Positions 10,557-25,044 of a DNA stretch of 64,000 bases are shown here, piece by piece. Origin of the DNA: Sphagnum compactum (taxonomy: Eukaryota > Bryophyta > Sphagnopsida > Sphagnales). A program made the translations under genes and the position numbers. Numbering within the stretch: position 1 is the stretch's first letter; the number at the start of each line of letters is the position of its first letter. Under the pieces are notes generated by a model that did no database searches, was not told where the DNA came from, and saw nothing but the letters and a program-made list of their open reading frames with translations. The stretch spans positions 9,414,213-9,478,212 of the forward strand of contig OZ234493.1 in NCBI GenBank assembly GCA_965153455.1, in the 5' to 3' direction.

Positions 10557-12330
10557 GTCTCTTCCCGGAGGAGTAAAAATTGACCTATATAGTATAATTT
10601 GGATGAAAGTATATAATGTGGAATTATATAATAGCAATTAAATCATGTGAAAACTAGGTGTAAATTTGCCTACAATATAGTGCAAAAAGGGACGTGATTA
10701 GTTTTAAATGGCCAACCAAAAACAGTCATTCCCAGGTGGTGACATTTTAATAGTCTACCATTTTATACTTTTTCATGGACATGTTTTTGGGGGAATTATT
10801 AAGGCTCTTTGTTGGATGTGATGAATAGTAAACACTCATACAAGCCCAAATAAGGGGAGGTTGTGGGCGGGGTTTGTTTTTCCATTTTGTGAGTTAGTCA
10901 AATTGGCAATCATACATAAGATGATTTAGCCAGATTTGATGATAAGAAAAGATGAAAATTATTATTTTTAAAAACAAAATCTAGCATCCTTTTCTATTTT
11001 ATTTTGCTACCTATCGGAACTTAGGAATAAATCTTGAGGACTTTTTTTAATTGATTTTTTCGAAATTTGATGAGTAAAAAACTCAGAAAATGCGAATTTG
11101 TCGTCAATTTTTTTAACTAAAAAACACCATTTGGTAAATCATCCCTCCCCCCAAAAGTTGTTTGTGAGCGGAGATGTTTTTAAGGTTTTAACAATTAGGG
11201 TTTATGGGGATTTCCTACGCTCAAAATGGATGGTCAAAGTTTGATCAACAAGCAAATATGGAATAGCAAAAAGACTACTACTATCCATGGCCTTATAAAC
11301 CATGGTATGGGATATTCCCATAACAATGTGTCAAGAGAATGTTTTTATGGCTAGGCATAAGGAACCCATGCTTTTCACAAATATTCCTTCTAACCAAGGG
11401 TCCAAGAGCAAAAAGCTCACCTTGCCATAGGAATATTCCAAAACCTTGAAGCTTTTGCCATGAGGACCTTTGATTATGAAGAATAGTTTCAAAAGCTCGG
11501 GTTATTTGACCCTTGGTAATAGAATATTCCCATTACCATCAAGGGCTTCTCTTCAAATTCCTCGAGTAGGTTTACTAGCAAGGATCCCTAACATCAATTA
11601 GGGTTAAATGATGATCGTCCTAGGTGTGCCATAACATTTTTATAAAAGTGTTAGTACAAGTGGGGACCTAGGAAATGCATGGGTCTAGATGTGGCTAATT
11701 TAATTATTTTTATTTCTAATAATTGTGGAAAATCTTTAAAAAACACAGATTCTTCATTTTTTTTCATTTAAAAAAAAAACAAATGCATCTAGGTATGAAA
11801 ATTCACCAAAAAGAAAAAAATGATTTCCATGGTCAAAATATGTCATACCATGTTTTATGGTCAATGGTAATAAAACATTTCCTATTCCATAGCCAAAATT
11901 GGTTCCTCCCACGTTTTGTGTAACGTAAAGTTGGCATTTCAACAATAAGGGCTGAATTGAATCGCCATTTTCCCATATCTATAATAACCCTCATGTAGGG
12001 ACTTTACTCATCATAAAGCATGAGGTGAGCATTATAATGAACCTAAAAATATATAGATAGCAAAACATAAAAGGAAGGTTGTTTAGTTTACTCCTTAAGG
12101 GTGGGAAGGATCTTATGCCTATTTATTTTTCTCACTTAAACAATATGCATAAGAACCTTTCCCTTCCTATGCCTCATGATTTACAAATGTTTTTATCTTC
12201 ACAATAATGTTCACCTCATGATTTACAAGGGCTAAAACCCATAAGTGACGGACATTATCAAAACATAGAGTGAGGTTGAAAGACCATCTCATGTTAAGCC
12301 CCTTATTTTTGGAATGCCCCAAAGGGGCAC
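10557..12330. other. Intergenic, no gene recognised
   Basis: AT-rich single-copy-looking sequence. A repeated theme of AATATTCC flanked by GCCATGG-like words occurs at 11290-11540 and recurs loosely near 54300-54420 and 55450-55500, so part of it may be an old dispersed repeat. No conserved protein motif was seen in any frame. Confidence 0.4.
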
Positions 12331-12339
12331 CCTAATCAT

Positions 12340-13215
12340 GTTACCTTTGTAAAATGAAAAGAACAAAAGGTCCATTCACATATCTAAAAACATCGCCAAT
12401 AGCAAGTGGTAAACCACCTTGCGTTGAAAATCTTATATAAGGTGTAGTAGTCGCATTTGATCAACCCACTAGAAAATTGTTGTGGGCTAAGTCATGCACA
12501 TCTTCTTGGGGCCCAAAAGAACCTTGAAAAAAGTTTAATAAACGAAATTTAATTGTTACTCCTTGTTTTTTTTTATTGATCAATCATAGTGATTGGATTA
12601 GGTGATTTCACATTAGCAATCTCCCATTGTTTCCGATCCCAATTTTCAAGTTTATTGGATGTGAAAGACATAGTTGGTGACCCACATGCCAAGAATGGGT
12701 GTAGATCTTTTAAGGACGATGTCAAGTTGTACCAACATCCATCAATTCGCACCCTCATCACAACAAAAATTTAAAAAACATATTGATAAAAAGGTTTACA
12801 TAATACGTAGAAAGATTCCTTTGGTAAAATGAAAATAACAAAAGGTTCACTCAAAATTATTTACATTCTAAAACTATATCATGTGGTATCAATGTCCATC
12901 AATTTTCTCTCTTAGCACAAGGGCAATTGTAAATGCATGTGGATGAAAAGCTTTACATAAAACCCACAAAATCCTTTGATAAAATGGAAAAAAAAAAAAA
13001 AGTTGACTCAAATTAGCTTACTTTCAAATAATGATATCATGTTGTACCAATATCCACCAATTTTCTTCCTTACCACAAGGGTCATTGTAAGTACACATGG
13101 ATGAAAAGGTTACATGATACATAAAATTCATTTTATAAGATGAAGAAAACATAAAGGTCCACCAAAAAATAACTACAAGGACAATGATTTTTATGTGGTA
13201 CAAATGCCTTTACAA
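12340..13215. repeat. Degenerate tandem array, about 155-bp unit
   Basis: The box TGTACCAA.ATCCA(T/C)CAATT appears near 12730, 12890, 13040 and (partial) 13197. The box GGTAAAATGAAAA.AACAAAAG appears near 12350, 12822, 12980 and (partial) 13135. The order of boxes (AAAAGGTTTACATAATAC, AAAATGAAAA, CAAGGGCAATTGTAA) is kept, giving about four units plus an outlier at 12340. Copies differ by roughly 20-25 percent. The short open frames crossing it follow from the repeat. Confidence 0.8.
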
Positions 13216-14452
13216 CCTAAAGTTGACTTGTATTTCACACAATGCACATTGGTACCCATTTAACATAGTACATTTGGTATTTGTCTTCACAATGCACATT
13301 GAGGATGACACTAGATCTTAGGGCCATCGAACAATCCATTAAATAACACAAGATACAATGTCATTGCTAATGAATGCAACTTAAGCTTGGAAACCAATGG
13401 GTGGATTGATTTAATGCCTAAAGGCTACAAGCAATTGTGAGGTCAAGAAGGTCAAAACAAACAATTTCACAATTCATGTCATCAATATGTGCTCTAGGTT
13501 AGATGCACAAAACAACTATTAGATGGTGAACTAAAGTTCATGTTCAATATTTATTTAATGCCAAAGTTTCACATCAATCAATCAAAGTGCAAAGGAAATT
13601 CAAACATGTTTAGAACATTTTTAATGCATTCGTCGATGGTTATTTATCTATGAAAGGAAGGTAGTTTGTTTTGTTTTGTATTGTAGTTATGAGATCCACT
13701 AAACCGGGATGCTTCAGATTTCTGGGTGTCTTTGGAAAGCTCTCGACTAAAGGGTGCATGGGCTTGGTTCCATGATGTTTGGACTTGCAGTGCAAAAGTT
13801 CTTGAATATTGAACGATTTCTTCACTATAAATTAAAGTAAATCATAGCTAAGAATTTCAGAGGAATTGGAATGTGTCTTTGGTGTGGTTGGAAAGAACTT
13901 GATGAGAAAGACTTAATGGAATTTGTTTGGTAAGATTTGGATTCAAGATGTGAGAGATATTGATTATTTCTAAGTGATTTTTGCCACTGAAAATTCGAAT
14001 AAATTCCAAAAAACCATGTTTTGGAAGGAAAAATCAGTTGAGGACGTGGTAACACTTGGGCGAACAGCACAGGCCACACTAGTCTTTATAAATTGTGACA
14101 TTGAACTACCCAAGATATATGTATATGATCATCAGCAAATAATTTTTGCAACAATAAATAGGTGCCTTTTGAACTTTCAATACAATAGTTTAGAACAAAT
14201 TTGAACTAAAGTTTTGCATAGATTGAAGAAATTCAGTGAGCCTGTAATAGAAAATGAAACAAAGAAGGTTGAAAGCATACATATTCTACTTGAGGTCATT
14301 ATAACATAATTTGAAAAAATAAAGCAAAACAATGAAGGGAGGATAAAGTAAAATTAAACATGCCAAAACTTATTCCATGTGCCCAAATGATTGATATGGA
14401 TATGGATTACATGTAAAATTTGACTTGAAAGTTGATACATGCATTGAACAAT
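13216..14452. other. Intergenic, no gene recognised
   Basis: No conserved protein motif in six frames; open frames of 60-85 codons at 13640-14204 lie on both strands over the same DNA and resemble nothing I know. Confidence 0.35.
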
Positions 14453-14606
14453 CACTGCTACAAAATGTGGGTGCAATTCCTTATTCCATATTAAGGGGAT
14501 TGGTGAATTCATTACATCCCCATGAGGTGTTGTTCATTAGGACCAATGAATTCACTCAAAATCTAATGAAATCACTCAACGTTTAGGCACACACTTTGTT
14601 GTAGTG
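14453..14606. mobile_element. Short CACTA-like terminal-repeat element (MITE)
   Basis: Left end CACTGCTACAAAATGTG and the reverse complement of the right end, CACTACAACAAAGTGTGTGC, form an imperfect inverted repeat beginning CACT. The 154-bp interior repeats AATGAATTCACT-like words as subterminal repeats. The flanking trinucleotides are AAT and AAC, not an exact 3-bp duplication, so family assignment is tentative. Confidence 0.5.
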
Positions 14607-15842
14607 AACTTTAAACTCACATTTGAAAAGGTTTACACTAGACATATGATATTATACAATGGACAACCTCCTTATTGGATAACAAAATCCTCATAACGTT
14701 TTGGTTCAAATAAGTCGTCACCCATTTATGTTAGTGCCAAAGTTCTCTAATTGGACATGCCTAAAGGCACAAGTTATTTAAAAAATAAATACTTCATGCC
14801 ATAAAAGACTTTGGGAACTATCAAATATGGCATATCAAACATCAACCAAATTTGGTTGATGTTACTTTTAGAAGTAGGCCTAGAATCCCAACTCCCATGC
14901 CCGAGTTAGGTCCATGCATGTGCAACCCAAACCCATTTAGATTGGTAGGAAGTTTGAAGGATGGGAGGTACCTTTGCAATTTTTGGGCATACCTATGCAC
15001 ATCCCAACATTAACCCAATGACTATATTTTAATTTAATACAAATAACTACACATGCATTTAGGATGCAATGTTCACATTTATTATTTAAACAACATTGGA
15101 TTTTATATGAAGGCTATAGCTTATGGGCCAAATTTGCTAAGCAATAATATTATTAAATTACAACTCAATGCCTGCCCACATAATGACAATGGTTCCTTAC
15201 TTCAAATGAAGTCAATTGTGTAGTTACAAGTCAATCTTAGTTAGAAGTCCATCACAAACTTCATGGGTCACAATTTTGCAATAATAGTCGTGTGAAATTT
15301 GCTTTTCATTGGTTCATATGGAATACACATGAACATCAATGTCATGTGCATTATTTAGACACAAATGTCATATGCATGTTTGTATTGTGTAAACATGAAT
15401 GTTGTGTGTCTATTCATATTATTTACACACAAAAGTAGGGCACATGACTTTCGTGTTTAAATAATGCATGACATTCTTGTGTAAACAATACAAACCCATG
15501 AAATAACAAAATTTGCAAGGATTTGGAACAAACCCATGAAGCTTATAAATTTGTGATGTCACTTATTGTTAGTTACAAAATATTATTAAATTACGTAAAA
15601 ATATATAATTAAACAATGTTTTGCTCAATTGAATAAAAATGCAATGGCATTCTAACTTTTCATGCATGTATATATATGACATATGCCAATGTTAATAATA
15701 CATCTTTTACAAACATTGTTATGAATGTGTTAAGTTTGTTTCAAAACTACTTTACTACGATTTTTTATTTTTTATTCTTTATGTTTTTTAAAGGATGTCA
15801 TTTTCAAGGAACCAACAATAAAAACTAATGACCCAAAAACTA
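14607..15842. other. Intergenic, no gene recognised
   Basis: AT-rich. Between 15290 and 15500 a short module (ACA.GAATGTCATGTGCATTA-like) is repeated four or five times in both orientations; beyond that no structure or coding signal was seen. Confidence 0.35.
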
Positions 15843-16168
15843 TAGGTATTGGTCATCAAACCAAAGACAAATGATCTATTGTAAATACAATATCAATTGG
15901 TATTAAAAAACTAAAAGTAGAGTCTATTAGGTGACAAGGTAGTAAGTCTACTTGATCTAGGTATTTTTATTATAGGTTACTTCTATAGGATAATAGGTAT
16001 TGGTCAAAAAAACAAAAGCAAATAATTTATTGTAAATAGAATACCAATTGGTATGCCAAAAAAAAAAAACTAAAAACTAAAAACGAAATTTATTGGATAG
16101 GGTAGTAATTATATTCTGTCTAAGTATTTATATCATATGAAATTTCTATGGGATAATAGGTATTTATA
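15843..16168. repeat. Tandem duplication, about 150-bp unit
   Basis: ATAGGTATTGGTCATCAAAC (15842) and ATAGGTATTGGTCAAAAAAA (15992) open two units that share ATTGTAAATA.AATA, CAATTGGTAT, GGGTAGTAA/AGGTAGTAA, TCTA.GTATTT.TAT and TTCTATAGGATAAT. A third start (ATAGGTATTTATATA) follows at about 16158. Confidence 0.8.
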
Positions 16169-18191
16169 TAAGGTAAAGTAAATGAATAACATTCCAATTT
16201 CATTCATAATAATACCTTATGGGGATGGACTAACAATCCAAACTAAAAACAAAGCCATTACAACTTTACTTTCATCATATAATAGGTAACATGGTAGGGG
16301 ATTCTATCACTTGCAATTGTTAATTGTAATGTATATTATCACTTGACAACAACATAATACAAGAAAAAAAGATTTTTTTTCACATGAAGATTAGGCCCAA
16401 TCACCATAGATAATAGCTTTTGAATGAGTGAACAACTATGCATCCACTATCACTACACAAACACCCAAAAAAAAAATTGAAATGCCCTTTTATATGCAAT
16501 ATAAAGAAGACACTTTATGATCATCAATAGGTTTTTCAACCTTGGTATTTTAATGTAAATTTAAAGTCAAATTTGGCTAAAAGGAGCCATTTTAAGATCT
16601 ACTCGTTGTTTAATTTCCATTGTGATAAATGGTTACTTAAGTTGTTGTTGAGTTTTTTAATTTAACTTGTACAACAATATTCCTAATGTATCACCGGAAC
16701 ATTTGACAAAATGAATCTAATTGATGAGTATGGTGTATTTAAGACATTTTAAAGATAGTGGAGCCTATTTTTTTGGTTGTTTGAATTAAGACTCTTTAGA
16801 AGATTTCAAATGATGCAAAAATGACACTTTTATATACAATATAATATCATGCAACATCTTTTTGGGTCATAATTTATTTTAATTTAAAAGTTAATTTTGA
16901 AAATCATGATTTAAAACATATTCTACATAATAGTTTACTTTTAAGGATGTACTCCTTGGTGCAAGTGACTCATATTAGCCAAATTGCACCTTTCATTCAT
17001 TTTGAACAACATGGCTTTTTAAAAATGAGTCTAATCATACTCTATACAATACATTTCTATGTCTCCAAACTTTGTGATATTACTTTCAAGATAAGGATGA
17101 GATTAATCAACAATCTATGTATAGATATTAGCTTAGGCTTGAGATTTAAACAAACATAACTCGACCATAAAGGTTACTTTTTAAGTTTTACGACTATTTA
17201 GTTTGGTGGAACATGTCAAGCATCTATTATAGAACATTAGTTTTTTATAATATTTTTTTTATTGGAACCCAATTCAATGTGAACATGATTCCAATTTTTC
17301 CATGTTTGATGGCATTTATATTCAAGGAATGTTTTTGAAATTTCATATTTCATATTTTAAGGTTCTAAAACACATGGGAGTAATAAAAGCATGGTTGACA
17401 TTGTTCCTTTTTATTTTCATTGTGTGTGGCTTCATTGATTAAGATTCTTGCAATTTTTGCAAGTGATTTAAATTTATGCAAAAGATGTGATATAATTCAT
17501 CGTGATATTTTAGATTTTTGTGTATGCATTGGAAAAGAAACTACGATAGGGAGTGGAAGTTAAAACATGGATAGGAAGTGTGGTAGGATGCTTTCTTGGT
17601 TTGTTTCTTGAACTAAATAGGTTTCAAAGACAAATTTGATGATTTTGAAACGGTTTAAAATGAATCACCATTTTGGGGGTTGAACTTCAATTTAGGCTTG
17701 ACCCTAGGTGTTGAACATGTTGGAGTGGTGAAGTTCAACACAATGAAAAGGTTTGTAAGAATGTAATATTGTTTGCGATGGGTGGCAATCGATGTTGGTC
17801 ATGTATCAATTATTTTCAATAGTTGGTTAAATATGGTTTTTGAAAAATAAAAATGTCACACAAGGTCTTAAAAAACAAAAACTTTAAAAACTTAATAGCC
17901 TTGCCTAGTATCAATTTCATCTTTAAACAATACCCGTTATTATTAATTGCCCTAGGTATTTTTTTTACAGTACATTAATATTATGCATAAGGGTTGGTAG
18001 TAGGTATTTGGAATACCATAATTTATTTCTTATTTTTCACTTAATGAATAGCCTTGATATTATCCATTAGTTTCTCTTCGTCTTTTCATGATATTGTTTT
18101 TTTTAATTACACAATTGTGATCTTGAATTGCAATTTAAAGTCCTTGCCACAAGTGTCATTAGCAATAATTTTGAATTTGATTGACATATGC
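16169..18191. other. Intergenic, no gene recognised
   Basis: AT-rich; only one weak open frame (70 codons at 16947-17159) without recognisable motif. No tandem repeats evident. Confidence 0.35.
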
Positions 18192-19115
18192 TACTACAAA
18201 AATGGGGTTTAGTTTGGCCACCCAATTCACTATGAGACCTTAAAAATGAACTATGTCATCGATTCATTGTGCCATTTTACCTTAAAATGAACTAGGCCAC
18301 CATACCCTTGCACCATTTCACCTTGGGTGAACCTTAAATCATTCATGTCCACATCTATATAGTAGAAGCAATTCACTAAAGTAAATCATGAAGGTCAATT
18401 TTTTTAGTATTCAAATAATTATTCTAATTCAAAATAAAGCTCATAATTCATTTATATATTGCATTAAAATTATGTGTAATGATATTAAATGTATGTATGT
18501 TAAATATAATGTACATGTCTTTATGTATGTATGACATACATTGTTAATACCTTACATTTAATACTTGACATGTAATAACCAATATATACAAAACATTATA
18601 ACTAAATTATAAGAAAATATTGCTTGTTGAGAGATTTAATTAGTTGTTTTATAATGTAACATGAAATATTAATGCCAATTATAATATTTATTAAGATAAT
18701 ATATTGTAAAATATTTTATTTATGTTTACCATAAATTATTTTGCATAAAAAAATGTTGCAACTTGCCAAATCATTTTTTTCATGAAGAAATATTTGTGAG
18801 TTTATGTGTTTTCCTTTAAATGGTTTGGAATTCTGTATGTTTCGTTATTATATATGTGTAGACCAAGGTTTAAACCCTTGCTAACAACAACCACACATGG
18901 ACAATATGTTGATCATATATAGATGGTGTGTTTATTATATATGGACCATAATGTTGATCATATATTGACCATATATTGACAAACTTATTAACAATATATA
19001 ATATTATAAAAATATGGTGAATTCACTTGATGAATTTAGTGAATGAATTCACTGTGTCCATAACAACCATTCCTTAATTGCTAGGGGACATAATGAATTC
19101 ACTAAATTTGTAGTG
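18192..19115. mobile_element. Possible non-autonomous CACTA-like element
   Basis: The left end TACTACAAAAATGGGG and the reverse complement of the right end CACTACAAATTTAGTG pair imperfectly. Subterminal GTGAATTCACT and TTTAGTGAATGAATTCACT words crowd the right end. The 0.9-kb interior is AT-rich and non-coding. No clear 3-bp target duplication was seen and the left C is replaced by T, so the boundaries are uncertain. Confidence 0.4.
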
Positions 19116-21160
19116 TAATGAAATTGTCCCAGTTTCATCCAAAACCTAGTGAAATTCCTAGTGAACTTGGGCATACCCCTTACTAATGATAACCTTTATT
19201 GTCTAAACATGATTATTTAGACACCATAAACAAACAATTGAAAGCAAAAACTTTTGACATGCACTTTTGTCCTTAAAAGAATTAGACACAATGAGTTCAT
19301 GTTCATGAATTAAATAACATTGAACTAAAATCATGTTTTAATTCCATATCTCACAAATGTTTAATAAATTTATACAATAATGTTTCTAATGTGTCAATGT
19401 AACATTTGGATAATTTTGACAATAATCCAATGAATGTAGAATATGAGCAAACACACTATAAAAAAAATTTAAACATTATTTGGCCAATCCTAACCAACTA
19501 TCATGTCAATGTATCAATACTACCTAAAGATTTTTTAACAATGTGATTCTTAATGGCTTCTTAATCCATGAATGTACATATAGAGTCAGAATTATTGTGA
19601 AAGATGGGGTTTAAGGTAAACATATATAATCAATTTAGTTGAAACACATGTTTTCACATCCAAATATAGGTAAAATATCAGTTTTTCCCATTTAATGATA
19701 TTGGACCAATTGGGTATTAGTGTGTATTCACAAAATTAATACCATGTAAGTAGGGTCTATAGTTTATTCTTAGTGAAGTTGATGCCCAATTGGTTAGTTT
19801 TCAATACCTTATCCAAACATGTGACCAAATATTTGAATCACTTTTCAATATGAAGTGAACAATGATAGCATTGGTATAATGGTGCCAGAAATACGCGATA
19901 ACAATTGTCACATGGTGAAGGCTTGAATATGTAATAAGTGACAACAACAAAAGTAATGAACTCCAAACTATGTAGTTATGTTTGATTCTTGACGAGTTGT
20001 TCATATTGGACATTCATAGCAAGCTTTTGTTGAATGTGATCACTTACAAGCAAGTTGCATAATCACAAGAATCTTGCACAAAAGTTGATGCATAGTTGCA
20101 CCAAACCTTGTTGTGTCATCATGAGAGGCGGCACATTGGTCGTGACAAACATTGTCATTTGATGCTTGAACTTTGGAACATGGACAACATTGGTGCACAC
20201 TTTTGGAGCATGAACAACAATGCATGCCATCACCTTTCAACACAAGTTGTTGAGTGTAACCCACCAAAACCATTTGGCATAAGTTATTCAACATAATTAT
20301 GACAAAGCTTCACATAATCTAAAATAGGTTCACGTTGAAGGAACCCAATGTCCAAACTAGACCTCCTATTTCATGATTTATTTATTTTTTCATTTTCATT
20401 TTATGTTTCATATTCTCCAATATCTTTGTAAGTACAAATTGATATACCAATCAAATAGTAGGAGTGGAGACATCTTTTTCTTTAGATGTTTATCCTACAT
20501 CCAATCCTTTATTTATAGGTTGGTCAAGACTTAGCCATCCCTAAAAATGTTCATGGATCCCATGTCATTAGAGAACTCTACATCTAAATTCCCAAAAGTG
20601 CCAAAAGAATTCACACTAGTTTGACATGATACCTTTTTGGCAATCATTTCCCAAAATGCAAAGGTATGAAACAACATGCCAACTAGGTACTACTTTCAAA
20701 TCTATTTTTTCATGCCAACATATGTATCAAAAAATTCAATTCATTCTAAAACATGGGATTTTATTCAACCCATTTACATCCTCAAGTTAATTAATATTCT
20801 CAAGATGTTTTGTCAAAATGACATTGTTGAAAAGTGAAAGCCCATCTTGCAAACTTCCCCATGAATTGATTGGACTCCATGAGCCACTTCAATGGTTGGT
20901 TTTATCATCAAAATAAATGTGCAACCAAACAAATGACATCAAAATGTATGTAGCCATTGCCCTTAAACTACCAATCATTCTCACTCATATGAACTATGTT
21001 TGGCTTATGCTTGGTTTTGGATCAACTCATGACATGAGCCATCACAAACTATCAATTCTAGTTCTCATTGAACTATGTAAGGATTGCCCCAAGTCCCAAC
21101 ACATTCCAATTCCTTGTGCAATTGGAAAGGACAACCCTTAATAGATTTCCCTAAAATGCA
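19116..21160. other. Intergenic, no gene recognised
   Basis: AT-rich with weak open frames on both strands at 20040-20296 that contain a short internal repeat (GGAACATGGACAACA / GGAGCATGAACAACA). No conserved motif. Confidence 0.3.
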
Positions 21161-21236
21161 TTATGTGCATGTTTTATGTGTGTGACTTTGTTAAGTTTGA
21201 TGATGTTCAACGCTTATTTAGTAACGCACAACAAGG

Positions 21237-21474
21237 AACTGCTTACAACTTATATTTACACTTCCACTATTTAAATAGAATATTATTGAATAGCCATAAT
21301 GTTGTTAGTAATATCACTTGGATTAAGGTGTTGTTAAATTTGAAAACTAGAAGTGAGGGTCTCACATTATTGTTTTGCGACAATCAAAGCACATTAAAAT
21401 TAGTCAAAAACCTTGTGCTACATGACCAATCACATGTTCCCTTACATAATCCTTTCACATTCAAAAAACAAAAG
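21237..21474 (+). pseudogene. Ty1/copia retrotransposon RNase H fragment
   Basis: The frame contains ITWIKVLLNL ... LLFCDNQSTLKLVKN followed by VLHDQSHVPLHNPFTF, matching the end of copia polyproteins (W.R.LL, CDNQS.IKL..NPVFH.R.KHI...YHF). The Asp of the DNQS motif is present. Upstream reverse transcriptase motifs and flanking LTRs were not found, so it is an isolated relic of an LTR element. The neighbouring open frame 20917-21141 is not recognisable. Confidence 0.7.
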
Positions 21475-21477
21475 TAA

Positions 21478-24400
21478 TGATATGACACAACAATGCAACT
21501 CCTTTCCATATTCAATATTGAACCCAAAGGAATCAAAGTAGCAATGGCATTTCACACTTAAAGTGGTGGGCCTTAAAGATAAACCCTAAACCTTAATAAA
21601 ATCCCTAATGATTATATGGGAGGCATGAACCTAAGTTGTTGGTTGATAACTCAAATGTGCTTGATGGCAAGTTGGAATGACAAATATTCCTATTTCAAAA
21701 ATCTCTTGGAAGTTTGTGAAGCAAGGGTGAGCACCATGATATTTTATTTTGGAATATGTATTATGGATTTTTATTAAAAATCTCGTGTCTAATTTTTATA
21801 TGCATATATATTTAATTTAATAACTAATGGGGGTTTGGTGCAGTCAATTATAAACAAGTTCAAACGAGTGTCAAGCAAGCATGTTATTTATGGTTTACCA
21901 ATATGGTAATACTATAGAAATATCCAAATATTCTTAATTCTAAAGTAGTACAGGTATTAAACAAATTGTCAACTTTAAACATTGTTACATATGAGTATAA
22001 TGATAAGAATAAAATAGTGAGGATTTAGGAAACCAATACCAACAAGTACTAAACATTAATATATTTGTATTATGTGAAAACCCCCAATTAAACCTTTTTT
22101 TTTTTCCATTTTGACCTCCAAATCAACTACAACAAATGTTTTTTCAAAATAAATATCATTGGTGATGTTGATATCAATTGCACATTTCATGATTTATGAG
22201 GTCATGATCCAAAACACATTTTTGTATGCTTTCTAGCAAAAATATTTTGGGAATTTATTAGAGAATACATATGACCATTATAATTGAAGATTTATAAACT
22301 TTTACCCTCCCACTATGAACCCACACCTCTAGCTCGTATTAGTTTTGCAACACCCAATAACAAGTAATGAGTATTATATGTAGTCTAAACCACATCTTAA
22401 TATCAATTGGTCTTGTGTATAATATTTCCCCTTGAATTTTTATATTGATTTAATACAATTTTTGAGTATTCATTTTGATTATTCGAAATCAAATACCAAA
22501 TCATTTAGATCCTTAATACCATTACCTATATCTTGTTGTTAGTTTTTTGTTAAAAAAGGTCTAGATACCATATCATACCTTAATACCATATCAACCTGAT
22601 TTTCCCATGGATTTTTTCAAGGAATCAAGCAATTTGATTTGATTTTTTCTTTTCCAATTGGTAAATTGACAATTTGGGAATGGGCAACAAGGATATTGAA
22701 GCAACATTAAAGAGTTAGTTTCATCCATTTAGCATGTTCATTAAAAATTCAACTATATTATTTACTCATTTACACCACATTAAATTGTAGAATATTCACC
22801 CCACTCTCACTTCAAATGATATTTCTTTCATTTTTCACAGTTTTATGGGAAATGCTTAGGGAGATGATGACAAAATAAGGAATTCATAGGGTTTTGATGA
22901 GGAGTTTAAAGGAAGTTAAATTTAATAGTTATGTGGGTTTTTTATGAATGGCATATATATGTCCTTGCTAGGTCTATGAATCATGGTTTGTGATATGTTG
23001 GGAAAATGTATGGAGATTATTTGTGATGGTATATTGATATCACAACCAATCCCATAGGAGATTGTACTTCCATTTTTTTCTAGATGATGTGCAAAACAAT
23101 ATAGGGTGCAACTCAATGAAAATAAATCATATTTCACTTCAATGTAAATAAAGTGCCAAGAATTGGATTATGAGAATATAATCAAATATATATATTTCAA
23201 ACATTCCCAATTTTAATCAAATCTACATGTAATATCCTATTACTTCACAACATACAAAAAAATACCCTTTTATCTCACATGCTTCATCAAATATATAAAA
23301 GGTGATCCATTTGTAAATCATATCATGTTGTTGTCATGTTTAAGCATTTAAAAGGGATGGGGTTATGAGATCTCACAAAGATACTATAAAGGAAGATGCA
23401 TAATTTGAGTATTGTAGTTAAAAGTGAGTTCTTAATGTCCATATTAGGGTGGAAGTTTAGGTGGTGAAGAATTATGTACCTACATTTTATGAACATTAGG
23501 TTGGTTGCAACATTTACAAAACTAATTTTATATTCATGTGCCACATAGCCTAAAGGTGGTTGAGAAACCACCATAAGCACAAGAAAATGGAGTGATGGGT
23601 TGATTCAAGTTGCTTGCAAGTGAGGTAAGAGGTTTTTGGTTAAAATGAAATCATAAAGTAACTAGGTGAATGTTTGTGTTTTGATAATCACGAATGATAA
23701 GAACTAATCTTTTCATACATGCAAGAGTGTATCCCAAGGTTCATTTTCATGAACTAAGCTTTGTTGATTTTGTCATGTTATTGGCATCTTTGGCATTCTT
23801 GCAATGTACATGAATTCCAAGTTGATATTACATTTTTGCTTGGAATATGTGCAATAAGTTGTTAGTGGTAGGTTGAACTAGTCTTTTATTTTTTGTTACA
23901 ATATAATTTAATGACCCATAAAACATAAAGTAATATTATGTTCTTCGTTATTTGTTGGCTACCAAAGGTGTAACCCCACAAATAAGTAAAATCAAAGACT
24001 AAAAAACTAGGTTTGATCACCTTAATTGCAAACATGTAACCTAGATGTTAAAAGGTGGCCAAATTTAGGACATCCATATGAATATGATGTTAATCACCAT
24101 ATACTAACTTCCTAATATTGTTGTGAAAATAAAACAATGTAGTTCAGGTTGTACCAAAAATGCACCTTTGAATCAACTTGTGATGTAGACAAGCACATGG
24201 GTGTTTATTAGTGGTAGGGCAAAATCATTCTTTATGGATGTCACCATTGGTGCCAAGATTGTGGAAGTTGTCTCCATTATTTTTACTCCACAAGTTTATA
24301 GTGCTAGACAAAGATTGACAACTAATTTTCATCATCTATCCATTAAATGTTTTCACATGATATCTTGAATTTCTTATGATGTTATTACATGCATTTCACA

Positions 24401-25040
24401 TGTCTAGTGAGAAATCAAATATTTGTAATAGTGGGAGACATTTTTGACATTATCTTTCAAAGTTCTTAGGATGTACTACATACCTCTCGCATGTTTAATG
24501 AGTAATCATGTGTAGGTAATAATGGGAATGTGCAAAAAATGTGATTTGTTGGTTTGAGATGTTGTGTTAACTTACATATATAACCTTTATAAATATTTAT
24601 TGGTCTTTGGTTTTCTCAATGAACATCAATTTGGTCCCATTCATGTTTCAAAATATTCATTAGGTAATTTGCAACACCACAAAATTGTTGTAGTGAATTA
24701 ATTATTTTGGTCTTAATTGATCTAACCAAAAAGGACAACACATTTTTTGTTTTGGAACATTCGATCCATGAACTAGTTACTTGAGAAAGGCCAATGTGAA
24801 CCATCACCCACCAATGTCTTTATTGGTTGTTTTGCCCATGAAATGGGTTGTGTTTTTTCATCAAACTCTTCACCTTGTGTTAACTAGTTCATTATACCAC
24901 AATCAATCTTTTTTGGTTGCTAACCTTTGACCTTTTCTTTGACCATTTTCTTTTCCAACCCTAACCTCCATACTACCCTCCCACCCCACCTAGCTACCAT
25001 GTTGACCTAGTTACATTGTTGACTTACATCTTGGCCCCAC
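21478..25040. other. Intergenic, no gene recognised
   Basis: Read in six frames without finding a conserved motif. Weak frames on minus at 22922-23137, 23323-23580 and 24616-24807 have no recognisable domain. The stretch is probably decayed repeat sequence around the copia fragment. Confidence 0.3.
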
Positions 25041-25044
25041 CTAC

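Noticed and set aside
21160-25040. A full copia retrotransposon around the RNase H fragment
   Set aside because: No LTR pair, primer-binding site, integrase or reverse transcriptase motif could be found on either side.
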